64,000 bases of DNA from an uncultured Roseburia sp. (GCA_910577925.1 CAJTOI010000001.1:10645-74644), one strand, 5' to 3'. Positions 7,339 to 16,654 are shown, counted from the first letter of the stretch. Notes: generated by a model from the letters alone, not told the origin. Numbers and translations are program-made.

Positions 7339-9396
7339 ATGGACAGAAATTCTGCGATTTCGGAAGTAAAGGGAATCGGTGCGAAAACAGAAGAGCTGTT
7401 TCACAAATTAGGAGTATACACCGTCGGTGATATACTCCTTCACTATCCCCGGACTTATGTCCGCTTCCCGGAGACAAAGCAGGTCAACGAGGCGGCGGAG
7501 GGGGAGACGGCGGCCGTGATGGGGCGGATTCTGACGCAGCCCGTCGTGCGGAAGACAAAAAGCATGCTGATCACCACGGCGAAAATCGGTGCGGCCGGCG
7601 TTGATATGGAGCTGGTCTGGTTCCGCATGCCCTACCTGAAAAATCAGTTAAAGCCGGGAAGCACCTATGTGTTTTACGGGAAGACCTGCAAAAAGGGCAG
7701 TCGTCTTGGGATGGAGCAGCCGGCCGTCTACCGTTTAGAGCAGTATGCCGGGATGGAGCGGGCATTTCTGCCGGTCTACGGGCTGACGGGAGGGATTTCC
7801 AACAACCAGCTGACAAAGACGATCCGCACCGTGCTCTCGGAGGAGCATCTGTTCTGGGACTATCTTCCGGCCGAAATCAGAGAGCGGTACCGGCTCTGCG
7901 AGTACAATTACGCGGTGCGGCAGGTGCATTTTCCCGATGATATGGATACGCTGACAAATGCCAGGCGGCGTCTGGTTTTTGACGAATTTTTTCTCTTTAT
8001 TCTGCAGATGCGCTACCAGAAGGAGCGGCGCATCCGGGATGCCAATCTCTTTGAGTGGAGCAGGGACTCCTTTGCGGAAACGCTGATCGAAAAGCTGCCG
8101 TATCAGCTGACCGGAGCCCAGAGGAGAGCGCTCGACGAGATACGGCGTGATATGCGGGGGGAATTTGTGATGCAGCGGCTGGTTCAGGGAGATGTCGGTT
8201 CCGGCAAAACGATTCTCGCGTTTCTCGCGATGGCGGACGCGTCCCACAACGACTATCAGTCGGCGATTATGGCGCCGACCGAGGTCCTTGCAAGACAGCA
8301 CTACGATACGTTTCGAACACTGACGGAGGAGTTCGGCCTGAAAATCCCCGTAGTGCTCCTGACGGGCGCGATGACCGCAAAGCAGAAGCGTATGGCATAC
8401 GAGGCGCTGCAGCTCTATCCGAATGCGATGATTGTCGGAACGCACGCGCTGATTCAGGAGCGGGCCGTATATGACAATCTTGCGCTGGTGATCACGGACG
8501 AGCAGCACCGCTTCGGTGTCCGTCAGAGGGAGACATTTGCCGAAAAGGGCTGCCATCCGCATATTCTTGTCATGAGCGCGACGCCGATCCCGCGGACGCT
8601 GGCCATCATTCTGTACGGAGATCTGGATATTTCGGTGGTGGACGAGGTCCCGGCAAAGCGCCTGCCGATCAAAAACTGTGTGGTCGGCACCGGCTACCGC
8701 CCGAAAGCGTATGATTTTATTTTAAATGAAATAAAAAAAGGACATCAGGTCTACATCATCTGTCCGCTGGTGGAGGCGGTCGAGAATATGGACGTCGAGA
8801 ATGTGACGGACTACGCGAAGCGGCTTCGGGAGATTTTTCCGGAAGAAATAAAGCTTGGGCTTCTGCACGGGCAAATGAAGCCTGCGCTGAAAAACGAGGT
8901 CATGGAAGCGTTCATGAAAAACGAGGTGCAGATCCTGATCTCCACGACGGTTGTGGAAGTCGGCGTCAATGTGCCGAACGCGACGGTGATGATGATTGAA
9001 AATGCGGAGCGGTTCGGGCTCGCACAGCTACACCAGCTGCGGGGGCGGGTAGGCCGCGGAGACGCGCAGTCCTACTGTATCATGATAAATGCCTCGGACA
9101 GCAAGACGGCGGAACAGCGGCTTTCGATTTTAAACCGTTCCAATGACGGTTTTGAGATTGCGGCCGAGGATTTAAAGCTGCGGGGGCCGGGAGACTTTTT
9201 CGGCATCCGCCAGTCCGGCGAGCTCCAGTTTGCGCTCGGGGATATCTATCAGGATGCCGCGGTGCTCAAACAGGCTTCGGAGGCCGTGACGGAACTGCTC
9301 GCGGAGGACGCGGAACTTGCGTCGGAGGAGAACGGGAACCTGTGCCGTTACCTGAAGGAGTATGTAAAACAGGAACAGCATCAGATGAATCTGTAA
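7339..9396 (+). CDS. recG: ATP-dependent DNA helicase RecG
   Basis: A 685-residue protein of normal RecG length. An N-terminal helix-hairpin-helix (VKGIGAKTEELFHKLGVYTV) and OB-fold wedge domain precede the SF2 helicase core: Walker A GDVGSGKT near residue 285, the DEQH box (ITDEQHRFGVRQRE) near 386, MSATPIPRTLA near 413 and the QLRGRVGRG motif near 567. RecG reverses stalled forks and drives Holliday junction migration. The ATG at 7339 has AAGGAG 9 bases upstream. It follows fakA with a hairpin between, the same order as yloV-recG regions of other Firmicutes. A strong terminator follows immediately. Confidence 0.96.
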   Translation: MDRNSAISEVKGIGAKTEELFHKLGVYTVGDILLHYPRTYVRFPETKQVNEAAEGETAAVMGRILTQPVVRKTKSMLITTAKIGAAGVDMELVWFRMPYLKNQLKPGSTYVFYGKTCKKGSRLGMEQPAVYRLEQYAGMERAFLPVYGLTGGISNNQLTKTIRTVLSEEHLFWDYLPAEIRERYRLCEYNYAVRQVHFPDDMDTLTNARRRLVFDEFFLFILQMRYQKERRIRDANLFEWSRDSFAETLIEKLPYQLTGAQRRALDEIRRDMRGEFVMQRLVQGDVGSGKTILAFLAMADASHNDYQSAIMAPTEVLARQHYDTFRTLTEEFGLKIPVVLLTGAMTAKQKRMAYEALQLYPNAMIVGTHALIQERAVYDNLALVITDEQHRFGVRQRETFAEKGCHPHILVMSATPIPRTLAIILYGDLDISVVDEVPAKRLPIKNCVVGTGYRPKAYDFILNEIKKGHQVYIICPLVEAVENMDVENVTDYAKRLREIFPEEIKLGLLHGQMKPALKNEVMEAFMKNEVQILISTTVVEVGVNVPNATVMMIENAERFGLAQLHQLRGRVGRGDAQSYCIMINASDSKTAEQRLSILNRSNDGFEIAAEDLKLRGPGDFFGIRQSGELQFALGDIYQDAAVLKQASEAVTELLAEDAELASEENGNLCRYLKEYVKQEQHQMNL

Positions 9397-9448
9397 ACGT
9401 AAAACCGGGCAACAGCGATTCCGCTGCGGCCCGGTCCTACGTTTTTTT
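9397..9448 (+). terminator. Rho-independent terminator of recG
   Basis: Nested arms ACGTA/TACGT and ACCGGGC/GCCCGGT with an inner AGCG/CGCT pair are followed by GTTTTTTT, directly after the recG stop codon. Confidence 0.9.
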
Positions 9449-9506
9449 CAGTTTTCAGTGTAAGGGCAGTACGTTTGGTATGCCGCTTGCTGTCATACAG
9501 GCCGGT

Positions 9507-9713
9507 TTATTTGCCTGCCATCTGCTTTTCCTGCGCCTCGATCATTTTCTTGACCATATAGCCGCCGACAGAACCGTTCTGTCTGGAAGTCAGGTCACCG
9601 TTGTAGCCTTCCGTCAACGGAACGCCGAGCTCATTGGCAACCTCATACTTGAATCGGTCTAATGCACCTTTTGCCTCCGGAACGACAGCCTTGTTTGAAG
9701 AACGATTTGACAT
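9507..9713 (-). CDS. Alpha/beta-type small acid-soluble spore protein (SASP)
   Basis: A 68-residue protein with the family signature: ANELGVPLTEGYNGDLTSRQ followed by NGSVGGYMVKKMIEAQEKQ. These proteins coat DNA in the forespore and protect it from UV and heat, and are degraded on germination by the GPR protease at the NELGV site. The open frame continues 37 codons upstream, but AAAGGAGG before the ATG at 9713 and the family length fix the start. A forespore (SigG-type) promoter lies upstream. It proves the organism belongs to a spore-forming lineage. Confidence 0.96.
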   Translation of the reverse strand: MSNRSSNKAVVPEAKGALDRFKYEVANELGVPLTEGYNGDLTSRQNGSVGGYMVKKMIEAQEKQMAGK

Positions 9714-9760
9714 AGTTGTTTCCTCCTTTGGTACGTTTGATTGATTCTTTGGTACAGTGA

Positions 9761-9789
9761 TAGTATGCGCACCATACGGGAGGATAAAC
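9761..9789 (-). promoter_or_regulatory. SigG-type forespore promoter of the SASP gene
   Basis: On the minus strand, GTTTA (9785-9789), a 17-base spacer and CATACTA (9761-9767) match the SigG pattern (GYWTA-like -35, CATNHTA -10). It lies about 50 bp upstream of a SASP gene, the class expected to be read by SigG. Confidence 0.65.
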
Positions 9790-9873
9790 AGGCAGTTCCT
9801 GTCAGAGGAAGAAAAAACAGCCAATTAAAAAAGGACCTGATGTCATCTGAAACGGCGGTTTCGGCGCTTTGAT

Positions 9874-11634
9874 TCAGGATTCGACAAGCGTCAGCTCCGA
9901 GATATCGGGCTGGATCGTGAGCGAGTAGTTGGTGTAGTAGACCACGAATCCGGGCGCGCTGCCGTTCGGCTTTTTGATATTTTTTTTCTGGAGATAATCG
10001 ATTTCCAGCTTGTCGCTGTCCCGTCCTTTGGAGTAGTAGCCGGCGAGTTTGCCGGCCTCCTCAAAGACGCGGTCGGGCGGCGTCTCATTTCCCGTTTTCA
10101 CAATCACATGGGAGCCGGGGATTCCTTTCGCATGGAACCACCAGTCGTTTCCGGATGCGAACTGGAAGGTCAGCTCTTCGTTCTGATAATTATTCTTTCC
10201 CACATACATATGGAAGCCGTCGGAGGAGACATAGTGGAACGGCCTGCTCTTGATTTTTGATTTTTTGTCGGAGCGCTTGCGCCTGATATATCCGTATTCT
10301 ACGAGTTCTTCCTTAATCTGAACAAGGTCGTCCTCGGACAGCGCGATATCTAAGGAAGCCGAAATGCTCTCGAGATGACGGATTTCGTCGGCGGTCTCCG
10401 CCGTCAGCCCGGTCAGCGCCTCGTATGTCCGTTTTAATTTGCCGTAGCGGTCAAAATATTTCCGTGCGTTTTCCTTTGCGTCAAGGTTCGGGTCGAGCGG
10501 AATCGTGATCATTTCGTTGGTATAGTAATTGAGCGCCGAAAGCTCTGCGGCGCCCTCGGCCAGGCCGTAGCCGTACGTGTGGAGGAGTTCGCCGTATACC
10601 TTGTATTTTTCCCGCTTTTCGGTATCCTTGAGCTGTTTTTCCTGAAGCTGGTATTTTTTGCGGCTGCGGTCAAGCGCGGTGCTTACGATTTTGCGCAGGT
10701 CGACCGATTTCTGGCGTATGCGGGTGTAGACGTTTTTCGCCGCATAATATTCCTCAAGCACGCGGGAAATGGAATCGTATTCCGTCATGCGGTATGTTTC
10801 GCCCGACGTCTCGTCGATAAATTCATGCAGAATAAAACAGGAAAAATCCACGGGCTCTCTGCCGCAGGTGACGATGTTCGGACAGAATTTATGATTTGCG
10901 GCATCCTCCATCATCCAGACAAAATTGTGGTACAGATGTTTTCTGCCGTCCGCATCGAGCGCGGCAGCCGGCAGATCGCTGTCCACGGAGGCGCGGTAGC
11001 ATATTTCGTTTGCGATGACGGGGCTGATTCCCGTGAAAGAGGAATAGATCGCTTTGCCGATGGGCAGCGGTTTTGTCAGGACGCTTTTCATAAAAGCATC
11101 CTCGGTCACCTCGAGCGGATTCAACCGGTCCTCTTGCGTCGCCGGAATCCGGTAGATACGCCCCGGCAGCACTTCCCGGACGGAACTCATCAGGGAGGAG
11201 ACATGTTTGATGCTGTCTAAAATCATGCCGTCCGAATTGCAGAAAATGATGTTGCTGTGTTTTCCCATCAATTCGACGATAAGCGTTTTCGTGCACAGAT
11301 CCCCGAGTTCGTCGAGATGTTCGATTTCAAAGTGAATGATGCGCTCCATGTGCGGCTGAAAGATGCGCACGATGCGGCCGTTTGCAATGTGCTTGCGCAG
11401 AAGCATGCAGAAATTCGGCGCGGTCAGCGGGCTCGGTTTGTTGTGCTCCGTCAGATACAAAAAGGGCAGGGATGCGCTTGCAGACATTGCAAGGCGGAAC
11501 TGCCCGTTTGGCCCTTTCAGGGTAAAGAGCAGTTCGTCGCATTCCGGCTGCGCGATTTTGCTGATTTTTGTATTTAAAATGGTGTTGTTTAATTCGTATA
11601 CTAAATTAGAAATTACAAGTCCGTCAAAAGCCAT
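9874..11634 (-). CDS. rqcH: Ribosome quality control protein RqcH (NFACT/Rqc2 family)
   Basis: A 586-residue NFACT protein: NFACT-N domain from MAFDGLVISNLVYELNN through FCMLLRKHIANGRIVRIFQP, a central helix-hairpin-helix and coiled-coil part (about residues 280-440), and a C-terminal NFACT-R domain with WWFHAKGIPGSHVIVKT and YYSKGRDSDKLEIDYL. RqcH binds split 50S-nascent chain complexes and adds alanine tails that mark stalled products for ClpXP. The frame is open far upstream, but GGAGG before the ATG at 11634 fixes the start. Older annotations call such proteins fibronectin-binding (FbpA). It is a minus-strand gene next to the SASP gene and has no partner nearby. Confidence 0.94.
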   Translation of the reverse strand: MAFDGLVISNLVYELNNTILNTKISKIAQPECDELLFTLKGPNGQFRLAMSASASLPFLYLTEHNKPSPLTAPNFCMLLRKHIANGRIVRIFQPHMERIIHFEIEHLDELGDLCTKTLIVELMGKHSNIIFCNSDGMILDSIKHVSSLMSSVREVLPGRIYRIPATQEDRLNPLEVTEDAFMKSVLTKPLPIGKAIYSSFTGISPVIANEICYRASVDSDLPAAALDADGRKHLYHNFVWMMEDAANHKFCPNIVTCGREPVDFSCFILHEFIDETSGETYRMTEYDSISRVLEEYYAAKNVYTRIRQKSVDLRKIVSTALDRSRKKYQLQEKQLKDTEKREKYKVYGELLHTYGYGLAEGAAELSALNYYTNEMITIPLDPNLDAKENARKYFDRYGKLKRTYEALTGLTAETADEIRHLESISASLDIALSEDDLVQIKEELVEYGYIRRKRSDKKSKIKSRPFHYVSSDGFHMYVGKNNYQNEELTFQFASGNDWWFHAKGIPGSHVIVKTGNETPPDRVFEEAGKLAGYYSKGRDSDKLEIDYLQKKNIKKPNGSAPGFVVYYTNYSLTIQPDISELTLVES

Positions 11635-12072
11635 GATATTTATTCCTCCGATACAGGCAGTATTTTTGCGGGTTTTTGGCCCGGGAGCCGCCCGCATTCG
11701 CTGTCTATTATAGAAGATTTGCGCGGCGATGACAATAAAAGTTTTTGCCGCGGCCACCGTCGGAGGAACCGCGGGGATCATGAGCTGACGCGACGCGCTC
11801 AATGAACCGACATTGCCCATGAAATATAAGGAAAATTTCACAAAAATTCGAAAAAAATTCGACAAAAAACAACAAAAAGCACTATGTGAGGTTGACAAAA
11901 TGAACAATTTTATGTAGAATTAAACAATACTTGGAATACTAAGTTGAGAAAATTCGGCGCAGTCAGCTGTGTACTGTGCAGAGAGTGGGCGGTCGGTATT
12001 TTCTCCTCGGGTTCTTGGTTGTTTCCTCACAATGAGGAAAATAATATTTTTTAGAGGAGAGAGGTATACAAA
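11635..12072 (+). promoter_or_regulatory. Long leader region of the symporter gene: promoter plus leader hairpin
   Basis: This 438-bp gap separates rqcH (minus) from the symporter gene (plus). It holds one excellent SigA promoter, TTGACA (11892-11897), 17 bases, TAGAAT (11915-11920). The predicted 5' leader is about 145 bases and ends in a hairpin with arms TTTCCTCA and TGAGGAAA around CAA (12022-12040), followed by ATAATATTTTTT and then the ribosome binding site. That hairpin with its U-rich tail looks like a leader terminator (attenuator). The part from 11640 to 11890 holds nothing I recognise apart from A/T-rich DNA that probably carries the rqcH promoter. Confidence 0.65.
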
Positions 12073-13584
12073 ATGTCAAAAAAACCATTAGAAGACCCCA
12101 AGAACGGCATTCACCGTGCCAAAACATGGGAGATCGCGTTCTATTCGCTGAACAATCTCTCGACCAACCTGTACATGATGGCGTTCATGTATGTCAGCTA
12201 CTTTTTGACAGGTTTTGTCGGTATCGGCGTGGTGCTGGCAGGTTCCATTACCACGATCATGCGTATGTGGGACGGCGTGACAGATCCCTTTATCGGCATG
12301 GTTGTGGACAAGACCAACGGCAAGTTCGGTAAGAACCGCCCGTTTATTTTGATTGGCAATTTGATCCTAGCCGTATTTTCCGGATTGATTTACTTTTTGA
12401 TCCCGGTTCTGCCGGAATCGACTGCGATCCGTTTTCCGGCGTACATCATTCTGTACATGCTCTACATCATCGGTTATACCTGCCAGTGCTGCGTTACCAA
12501 GTCGGCGCAGACCTGTCTGACGAATGATCCGGAGCAACGCCCGGTATTCTCGATGTTCAATATGATTTTCGGCGCTGCGATGATGATGTTTTTCCCGATT
12601 ATTATCACCGACCACCTGATGCCGAAATACGGTACGGCCGAGGCGCATTACGGAGACGCGATGTCCAATATTCAGTTCTTCCGCGAGCTGTGGCTCATCG
12701 TTGTGATTTCTTCTGCTGTTTTTGCTGTTTTTGCTGTCATCGGCCTGTGGCGCAAGGATAACAGCAAGTACTTTGGTACCGGTGAAGTGCAGAAGATCGG
12801 CTTCCGCGATTACTGGGATGTCCTGAAAAATAACCGCGCGATTCAGATGATGATTGTTGCGACTTCCACCGATAAGCTGGCAATGTCAATGGTGAGCAAT
12901 TCCACCATTATGATTATGCTCTACGGTATTGTCTGTCAGAACTATACGAATTACAGCCGTATGTCCGCGCTGATTACCATTCCTAAAATTGTGCTTGCTC
13001 TGTTGCTGTTTAACTTTGTCGCGCGCAAAATGGGGCAGAAAAAAGCCATGGTTGTCGGCACATGGGGGGGCATCGTTTCCTGCATCGGCATACTGTTGCT
13101 GTTTATTTTGGGTGATCCGACTACGCTCGACCTGAACTTCTCGAATGGAATTACGGTTTTTACCGTTCTTTATTTTGGACTCTATCTGATCTGGCAGAGC
13201 TGTGTCAGCGTTACGGGCGACCTGGGCATTACGATGACTGCAGACTGCGCGGACTACGAGGTTTATCGAACCGGCAAGTATGTCCCGGGCCTGATGGGCA
13301 CGCTCTTCTCCTTTGTGGATAAGATGGTTTCCTCCCTGGCCGGTACGCTGGTTGCCGTTATGCTCTCTATTATCGGATTCAAGGACACGCTGCCCACGCA
13401 GGATACCCCGTATTCGACCTCGATCTTTGTTGTCACGATGTTCTGCCTGATCGGCTGCCCACTGATCGGCTATATCTGTAATATCGTAGCCATGAAGTTC
13501 TATCCGTTGACGAAGGAAAAGATGGAGGAGATTCAGGAAAAGATCGCCGAAATCAAGAATCAAGCGACCAAAGTCAAGGCATAA
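12073..13584 (+). CDS. GPH-type sugar:cation symporter (MFS, MelB-like)
   Basis: A 503-residue polytopic protein with about 12 membrane segments. The GPH hallmark is plain near residue 70: MWDGVTDPFIGMVVDKTN followed by FGKNRPFILIGN (loop 2-3 with the conserved aspartates and K/RxRP). The C-terminus is a charged cytosolic tail (EKMEEIQEKIAEIKN). Family members import glycosides, pentosides, hexoses or hexuronides with Na+ or H+. It has its own promoter and a hairpin leader and no catabolic gene beside it, so the substrate is open; the uxa genes 7.5 kb away make a uronide possible but this is only inference. Base and codon use looks more pyrimidine-rich than in its neighbours. Confidence 0.88.
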   Translation: MSKKPLEDPKNGIHRAKTWEIAFYSLNNLSTNLYMMAFMYVSYFLTGFVGIGVVLAGSITTIMRMWDGVTDPFIGMVVDKTNGKFGKNRPFILIGNLILAVFSGLIYFLIPVLPESTAIRFPAYIILYMLYIIGYTCQCCVTKSAQTCLTNDPEQRPVFSMFNMIFGAAMMMFFPIIITDHLMPKYGTAEAHYGDAMSNIQFFRELWLIVVISSAVFAVFAVIGLWRKDNSKYFGTGEVQKIGFRDYWDVLKNNRAIQMMIVATSTDKLAMSMVSNSTIMIMLYGIVCQNYTNYSRMSALITIPKIVLALLLFNFVARKMGQKKAMVVGTWGGIVSCIGILLLFILGDPTTLDLNFSNGITVFTVLYFGLYLIWQSCVSVTGDLGITMTADCADYEVYRTGKYVPGLMGTLFSFVDKMVSSLAGTLVAVMLSIIGFKDTLPTQDTPYSTSIFVVTMFCLIGCPLIGYICNIVAMKFYPLTKEKMEEIQEKIAEIKNQATKVKA

Positions 13585-13638
13585 TAAATGCAGATACCGA
13601 GTAATTACAATTATTTTCGTCCTGTCTCCGGCTTCAGG

Positions 13639-13659
13639 GGCCGGAGTTTGGCTCCGGCC
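13639..13659 (+). other. GC-rich hairpin between symporter and TM2 genes
   Basis: GGCCGGAG and CTCCGGCC are perfect 8-base arms around TTTGG, ending 17 bp before the TM2 start; a second CTCCGGC copy just upstream (13626-13632) allows an alternative fold. There is no T tract, so this is more likely an mRNA-stabilising or translation-modulating hairpin than a terminator. Confidence 0.5.
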
Positions 13660-13676
13660 ATGAAAAGGGAGACACT

Positions 13677-14138
13677 ATGAGTAAGAAAACAAATACAAAA
13701 GGGGAGGACGGTACGGACTTTACCGTCCTCGATGAAAACGGCACGATTCGCCGTCCGGATCTCAGTCATGCCGCTCCCAGGGAGCGGCATGAGGATTATG
13801 TGAATTTATCCGATCTCGCCCTTGCAGAGGATGAACTCCAATACCTGAAAGAGCAGTCGGGCATTGTCGAACAGGGTTCCCCCATAAAACGGCTTATCAA
13901 CCGCTATTATGAGTGGAAAGACCATCGAACCAAGCATCTTGTCAGCAAAAAGGTGTATTTGGTACTTTCTCTTGCGCTGGGCTGGTGCGGAATCCATCGC
14001 TTTTATGAGCGCCGCTGGCTTCTGGGGCTTTTTTATCTTGCTTTTTTCTGGACTTATTTTCCGGTCTTTTTGTGTATCACTGATTTTCTTATTGTCCTTC
14101 CGATGAAGGCTGATGAAAACGGCAAGGTGCTGATTTGA
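13677..14138 (+). CDS. TM2 domain-containing membrane protein
   Basis: A 153-residue protein with a charged, probably cytosolic N-terminal 95 residues and a C-terminal TM2 domain: SKKVYLVLSLALGWCGIHRF followed by YERRWLLGLFYLAFFWTYFP and a second helix ending in CITDFLIVLP. The G-x-H-R-F-Y turn and the D in the second helix are the family's conserved points. TM2 proteins are two-helix hairpins of unknown role. AAGGGAG precedes the ATG. The gene follows the symporter by 92 bp across a hairpin and may share its transcript; a terminator follows. Confidence 0.85.
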   Translation: MSKKTNTKGEDGTDFTVLDENGTIRRPDLSHAAPRERHEDYVNLSDLALAEDELQYLKEQSGIVEQGSPIKRLINRYYEWKDHRTKHLVSKKVYLVLSLALGWCGIHRFYERRWLLGLFYLAFFWTYFPVFLCITDFLIVLPMKADENGKVLI

Positions 14139-14210
14139 TTTTCGATTGGCCGGATGTCATATAAAGATAGCAGATCGTCTGGCACATGCTTTGCCGCTAT
14201 AACAAAAAAA

Positions 14211-14250
14211 TCCCTCGGCCGTATGTCATTGCGGTCGGGGTTTTCTTTTC
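14211..14250 (+). terminator. Rho-independent terminator after the TM2 gene
   Basis: The arms CCCTCGGCCG and CGGTCGGGG pair imperfectly around a short loop and are followed by TTTTCTTTTC. Confidence 0.75.
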
Positions 14251-14259
14251 TGCAAAAGG

Positions 14260-14268
14260 TGTTATAAT
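14260..14268 (+). promoter_or_regulatory. Extended -10 promoter of the 14295 gene
   Basis: TGTTATAAT is a full extended -10 element (TGn + TATAAT) 26 bp before the start codon. The -35 region is T-rich but has no clear hexamer, as is common for extended -10 promoters. Confidence 0.6.
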
Positions 14269-14294
14269 AGGTTAAAAGAGGGGAGAGATACATA

Positions 14295-14822
14295 ATGACG
14301 AAACAGGAGCGGGAAATGCAGCGCAGCCAGTTATTGCTGGAAAAAGAACTGTTTTACAAAAATCATCCGGAGGTTTCCCGGTGGGTAAAAACGAAACGGC
14401 TGCTGCGGAACCTTTTACTGGCATTCTGGGTGCTGCATGCCGTTTTTTCGCTGGTCTTTTTCACACAGATGGAGCTGTTGGACAGCGGGAATATGGAAGT
14501 GTTTAAACTGATGATGCAATTATTCTGGATCTCTGTTTTTTTGAACCCGGAAGGCGGCTGGAAGATGAATATCATTTTCTACGTATGGGCGCTGTCCAAT
14601 TTCGGGCTGCTGGTTATGAACGCTTCCGATATGATCGATATGCTGCCGTATGTTCCGCAGAAGCCGTTGCTTGGCGTGATCATGTTTATGGAAGCCGTGA
14701 TTCCGTTTCTGCTTTTGGCGCTCGCACTGTATCTGACGGTGCCGGCGAAGCACCGCGCCATGTCAGAGCAGTCGGAAAATTTTGCGAAAGAGACCGTACA
14801 GAAAATGAAAAAAAGCAAGTAA
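14295..14822 (+). CDS. Membrane protein of unknown function
   Basis: A 175-residue protein I do not recognise. It has a charged N-terminal 35 residues (MTKQEREMQRSQLLLEKELF), then about four hydrophobic segments (near residues 37-55, 68-85, 92-112 and 127-147) and a basic C-terminal tail ending KMKKSK, so both ends are probably cytosolic. GGGAGA precedes the ATG. It has its own extended -10 promoter and ends 19 bp before pepF, so the two are likely cotranscribed. No catalytic motif is visible. Confidence 0.75.
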   Translation: MTKQEREMQRSQLLLEKELFYKNHPEVSRWVKTKRLLRNLLLAFWVLHAVFSLVFFTQMELLDSGNMEVFKLMMQLFWISVFLNPEGGWKMNIIFYVWALSNFGLLVMNASDMIDMLPYVPQKPLLGVIMFMEAVIPFLLLALALYLTVPAKHRAMSEQSENFAKETVQKMKKSK

Positions 14823-14841
14823 GGAAAGGAAGGATATTCAT

Positions 14842-16647
14842 ATGGCAAAAGAATTGCTGAAACGAAGTGAGGTAAACGAAGCATTTACATGGAATCTGAG
14901 TGATATGTATGACTCGAAGGACAGCTGGGAGAAGGCGCTTGCGGAGGCGGAACGGCTTACGGAGGAGATTGCGTCCTATGAGGGAAAAGTGACGGCTTCC
15001 GCCGCAAATCTGCTGCGGGTGCTTTCGCTCGGGGCACAGGCGGAGCAGATTCTGGATAGGGCGCATTCCTATTCGGCGCGGCTGCACGACCAGGACACCA
15101 AGGACAGCGCGCATCAGGCGATGAATCAGAAGGCTCTGAGTCAGTATATCGAGTACGGCAGCCGCACGGCGTTTGTGGTTCCGGAAATCCTCGCCGCGGA
15201 GGATGCCGTGATAGAGGCATATGTAAACGCGGAGCAGGAGCTTGCGCTCTACCGCACCCAGATTGCGGAGATAAAACGGACAAAGGAGCACCGGCTGTCC
15301 GCGGAGCAGGAAAAGCTTGTGGCGATGACCGGCGAGATGTCGGAGACCGCCAGCCAGGTTTACGGGATTTTAAATAATGCGGATTTTGTATTTCCGAAGA
15401 TTACCGACGAGGAGGGCGACGAGGTTCGCCTGACAAACGGAAATTTTGTTCCGATGTTAGAGTCTGCGGACCGGAGCGTGCGCAAGAATGCCTTCACAAA
15501 TTACTACAGTGTCTACAGACAGTTTGCAAGCACGATTGCGGCGCTGTACGACGGACAGGTAAAGCAGCAGATGTTCTATGCGCGGGCGAGAAAGTACGAC
15601 TCCACGTTGGAGGCGGCAGTGGACGCCAACAATGTGCATCCGCAGGTATACCGCAATCTGGTTGACACCGTGAACGCCAACATCGACAAGATGCACCGCT
15701 ACGTAAAAATCCGAAAGAGATGCCTCGGTGTGGATGAGCTCCACATGTATGATATCTATACGCCGATGATTGCGGATGCGGCAAAGAAAATTCCGTTTGA
15801 CGAGGCAAAGGCTACGGTGTTAAAGGCGCTGGCGCCGCTCGGGGAGGATTATGTCGCGAAAGTAAAAGAGGGCTTTGAGAGCCGCTGGATCGATGTGTAT
15901 GAGAACGAGGGCAAGCGCAGCGGCGCATATTCCGCAGGTGTCTACGGCGTGCATCCGTATGTGCTCTTGAATCAAAACGACACGCTGGATAACATGTTTA
16001 CGCTGGCGCACGAGATGGGACATGCGATGCATTCCTGGTATTCAAACGAAAACCAGCCGTTTATCTATTCCCATTACAAAATATTTGTTGCGGAGGTAGC
16101 CTCGACCTGCAACGAAGTGCTGCTGATGCAGTACCTGCTGAAAAACACGGAGGATAAAAAGGAGCGGGCTTATCTGCTGAACCATTATCTTGACAGCTTC
16201 AAGGGAACCGTGTACCGTCAGGCAATGTTTGCGGAGTTTGAGATGCAGACAAACAAAATGGCCGAGGCGGGCGAGAGCCTGACTGCGGATGCCTTAAACA
16301 GCCTGTACCATGAGCTGAACCGCAAATATTACGGACCGGATATGATTTCGGACGACGAGATCGCGTTTGAGTGGGCGCGAATCCCGCATTTTTACTATAA
16401 TTTCTATGTGTATCAGTACGCGACCGGTTTCTCGGCCGCGGTATCGATCGCAAAAGCCATCTTAGAGGAAGGCGCTCCGGCGGTGGAGCGCTACAGAAAG
16501 TTCCTCTCGGGCGGCTGCTCTCAGGCTCCGGTGGAGCTTCTTAAGATTGCAGGCGTCAATATGGAGGAGCCGGGGCCGATTCAGGATGCGCTTGACGTGT
16601 TCGATTCGGTGATGGATGAGCTTGAGGGACTGCTCGACGAATTTTAA
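14842..16647 (+). CDS. pepF: Oligoendopeptidase F (M3 family metallopeptidase)
   Basis: A 601-residue M3B peptidase of normal length. The zinc-binding HExxH motif is seen as LAHEMGHAMHSW near residue 390, with the third ligand Glu in FVAEVASTCNEVLL about 25 residues later. The N-terminal half is the helical lobe of the PepF family (SEVNEAFTWNLSDMYDSKDS at the start). It cleaves short peptides in the cytosol. AAGGAAGG precedes the ATG. A strong hairpin follows the stop. Confidence 0.95.
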   Translation: MAKELLKRSEVNEAFTWNLSDMYDSKDSWEKALAEAERLTEEIASYEGKVTASAANLLRVLSLGAQAEQILDRAHSYSARLHDQDTKDSAHQAMNQKALSQYIEYGSRTAFVVPEILAAEDAVIEAYVNAEQELALYRTQIAEIKRTKEHRLSAEQEKLVAMTGEMSETASQVYGILNNADFVFPKITDEEGDEVRLTNGNFVPMLESADRSVRKNAFTNYYSVYRQFASTIAALYDGQVKQQMFYARARKYDSTLEAAVDANNVHPQVYRNLVDTVNANIDKMHRYVKIRKRCLGVDELHMYDIYTPMIADAAKKIPFDEAKATVLKALAPLGEDYVAKVKEGFESRWIDVYENEGKRSGAYSAGVYGVHPYVLLNQNDTLDNMFTLAHEMGHAMHSWYSNENQPFIYSHYKIFVAEVASTCNEVLLMQYLLKNTEDKKERAYLLNHYLDSFKGTVYRQAMFAEFEMQTNKMAEAGESLTADALNSLYHELNRKYYGPDMISDDEIAFEWARIPHFYYNFYVYQYATGFSAAVSIAKAILEEGAPAVERYRKFLSGGCSQAPVELLKIAGVNMEEPGPIQDALDVFDSVMDELEGLLDEF

Positions 16648-16654
16648 AAACTGT

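Noticed and set aside
13639..13659. Terminator between the symporter and TM2 genes
   Set aside because: The stem is strong but no T tract follows on either strand, so termination is unlikely.
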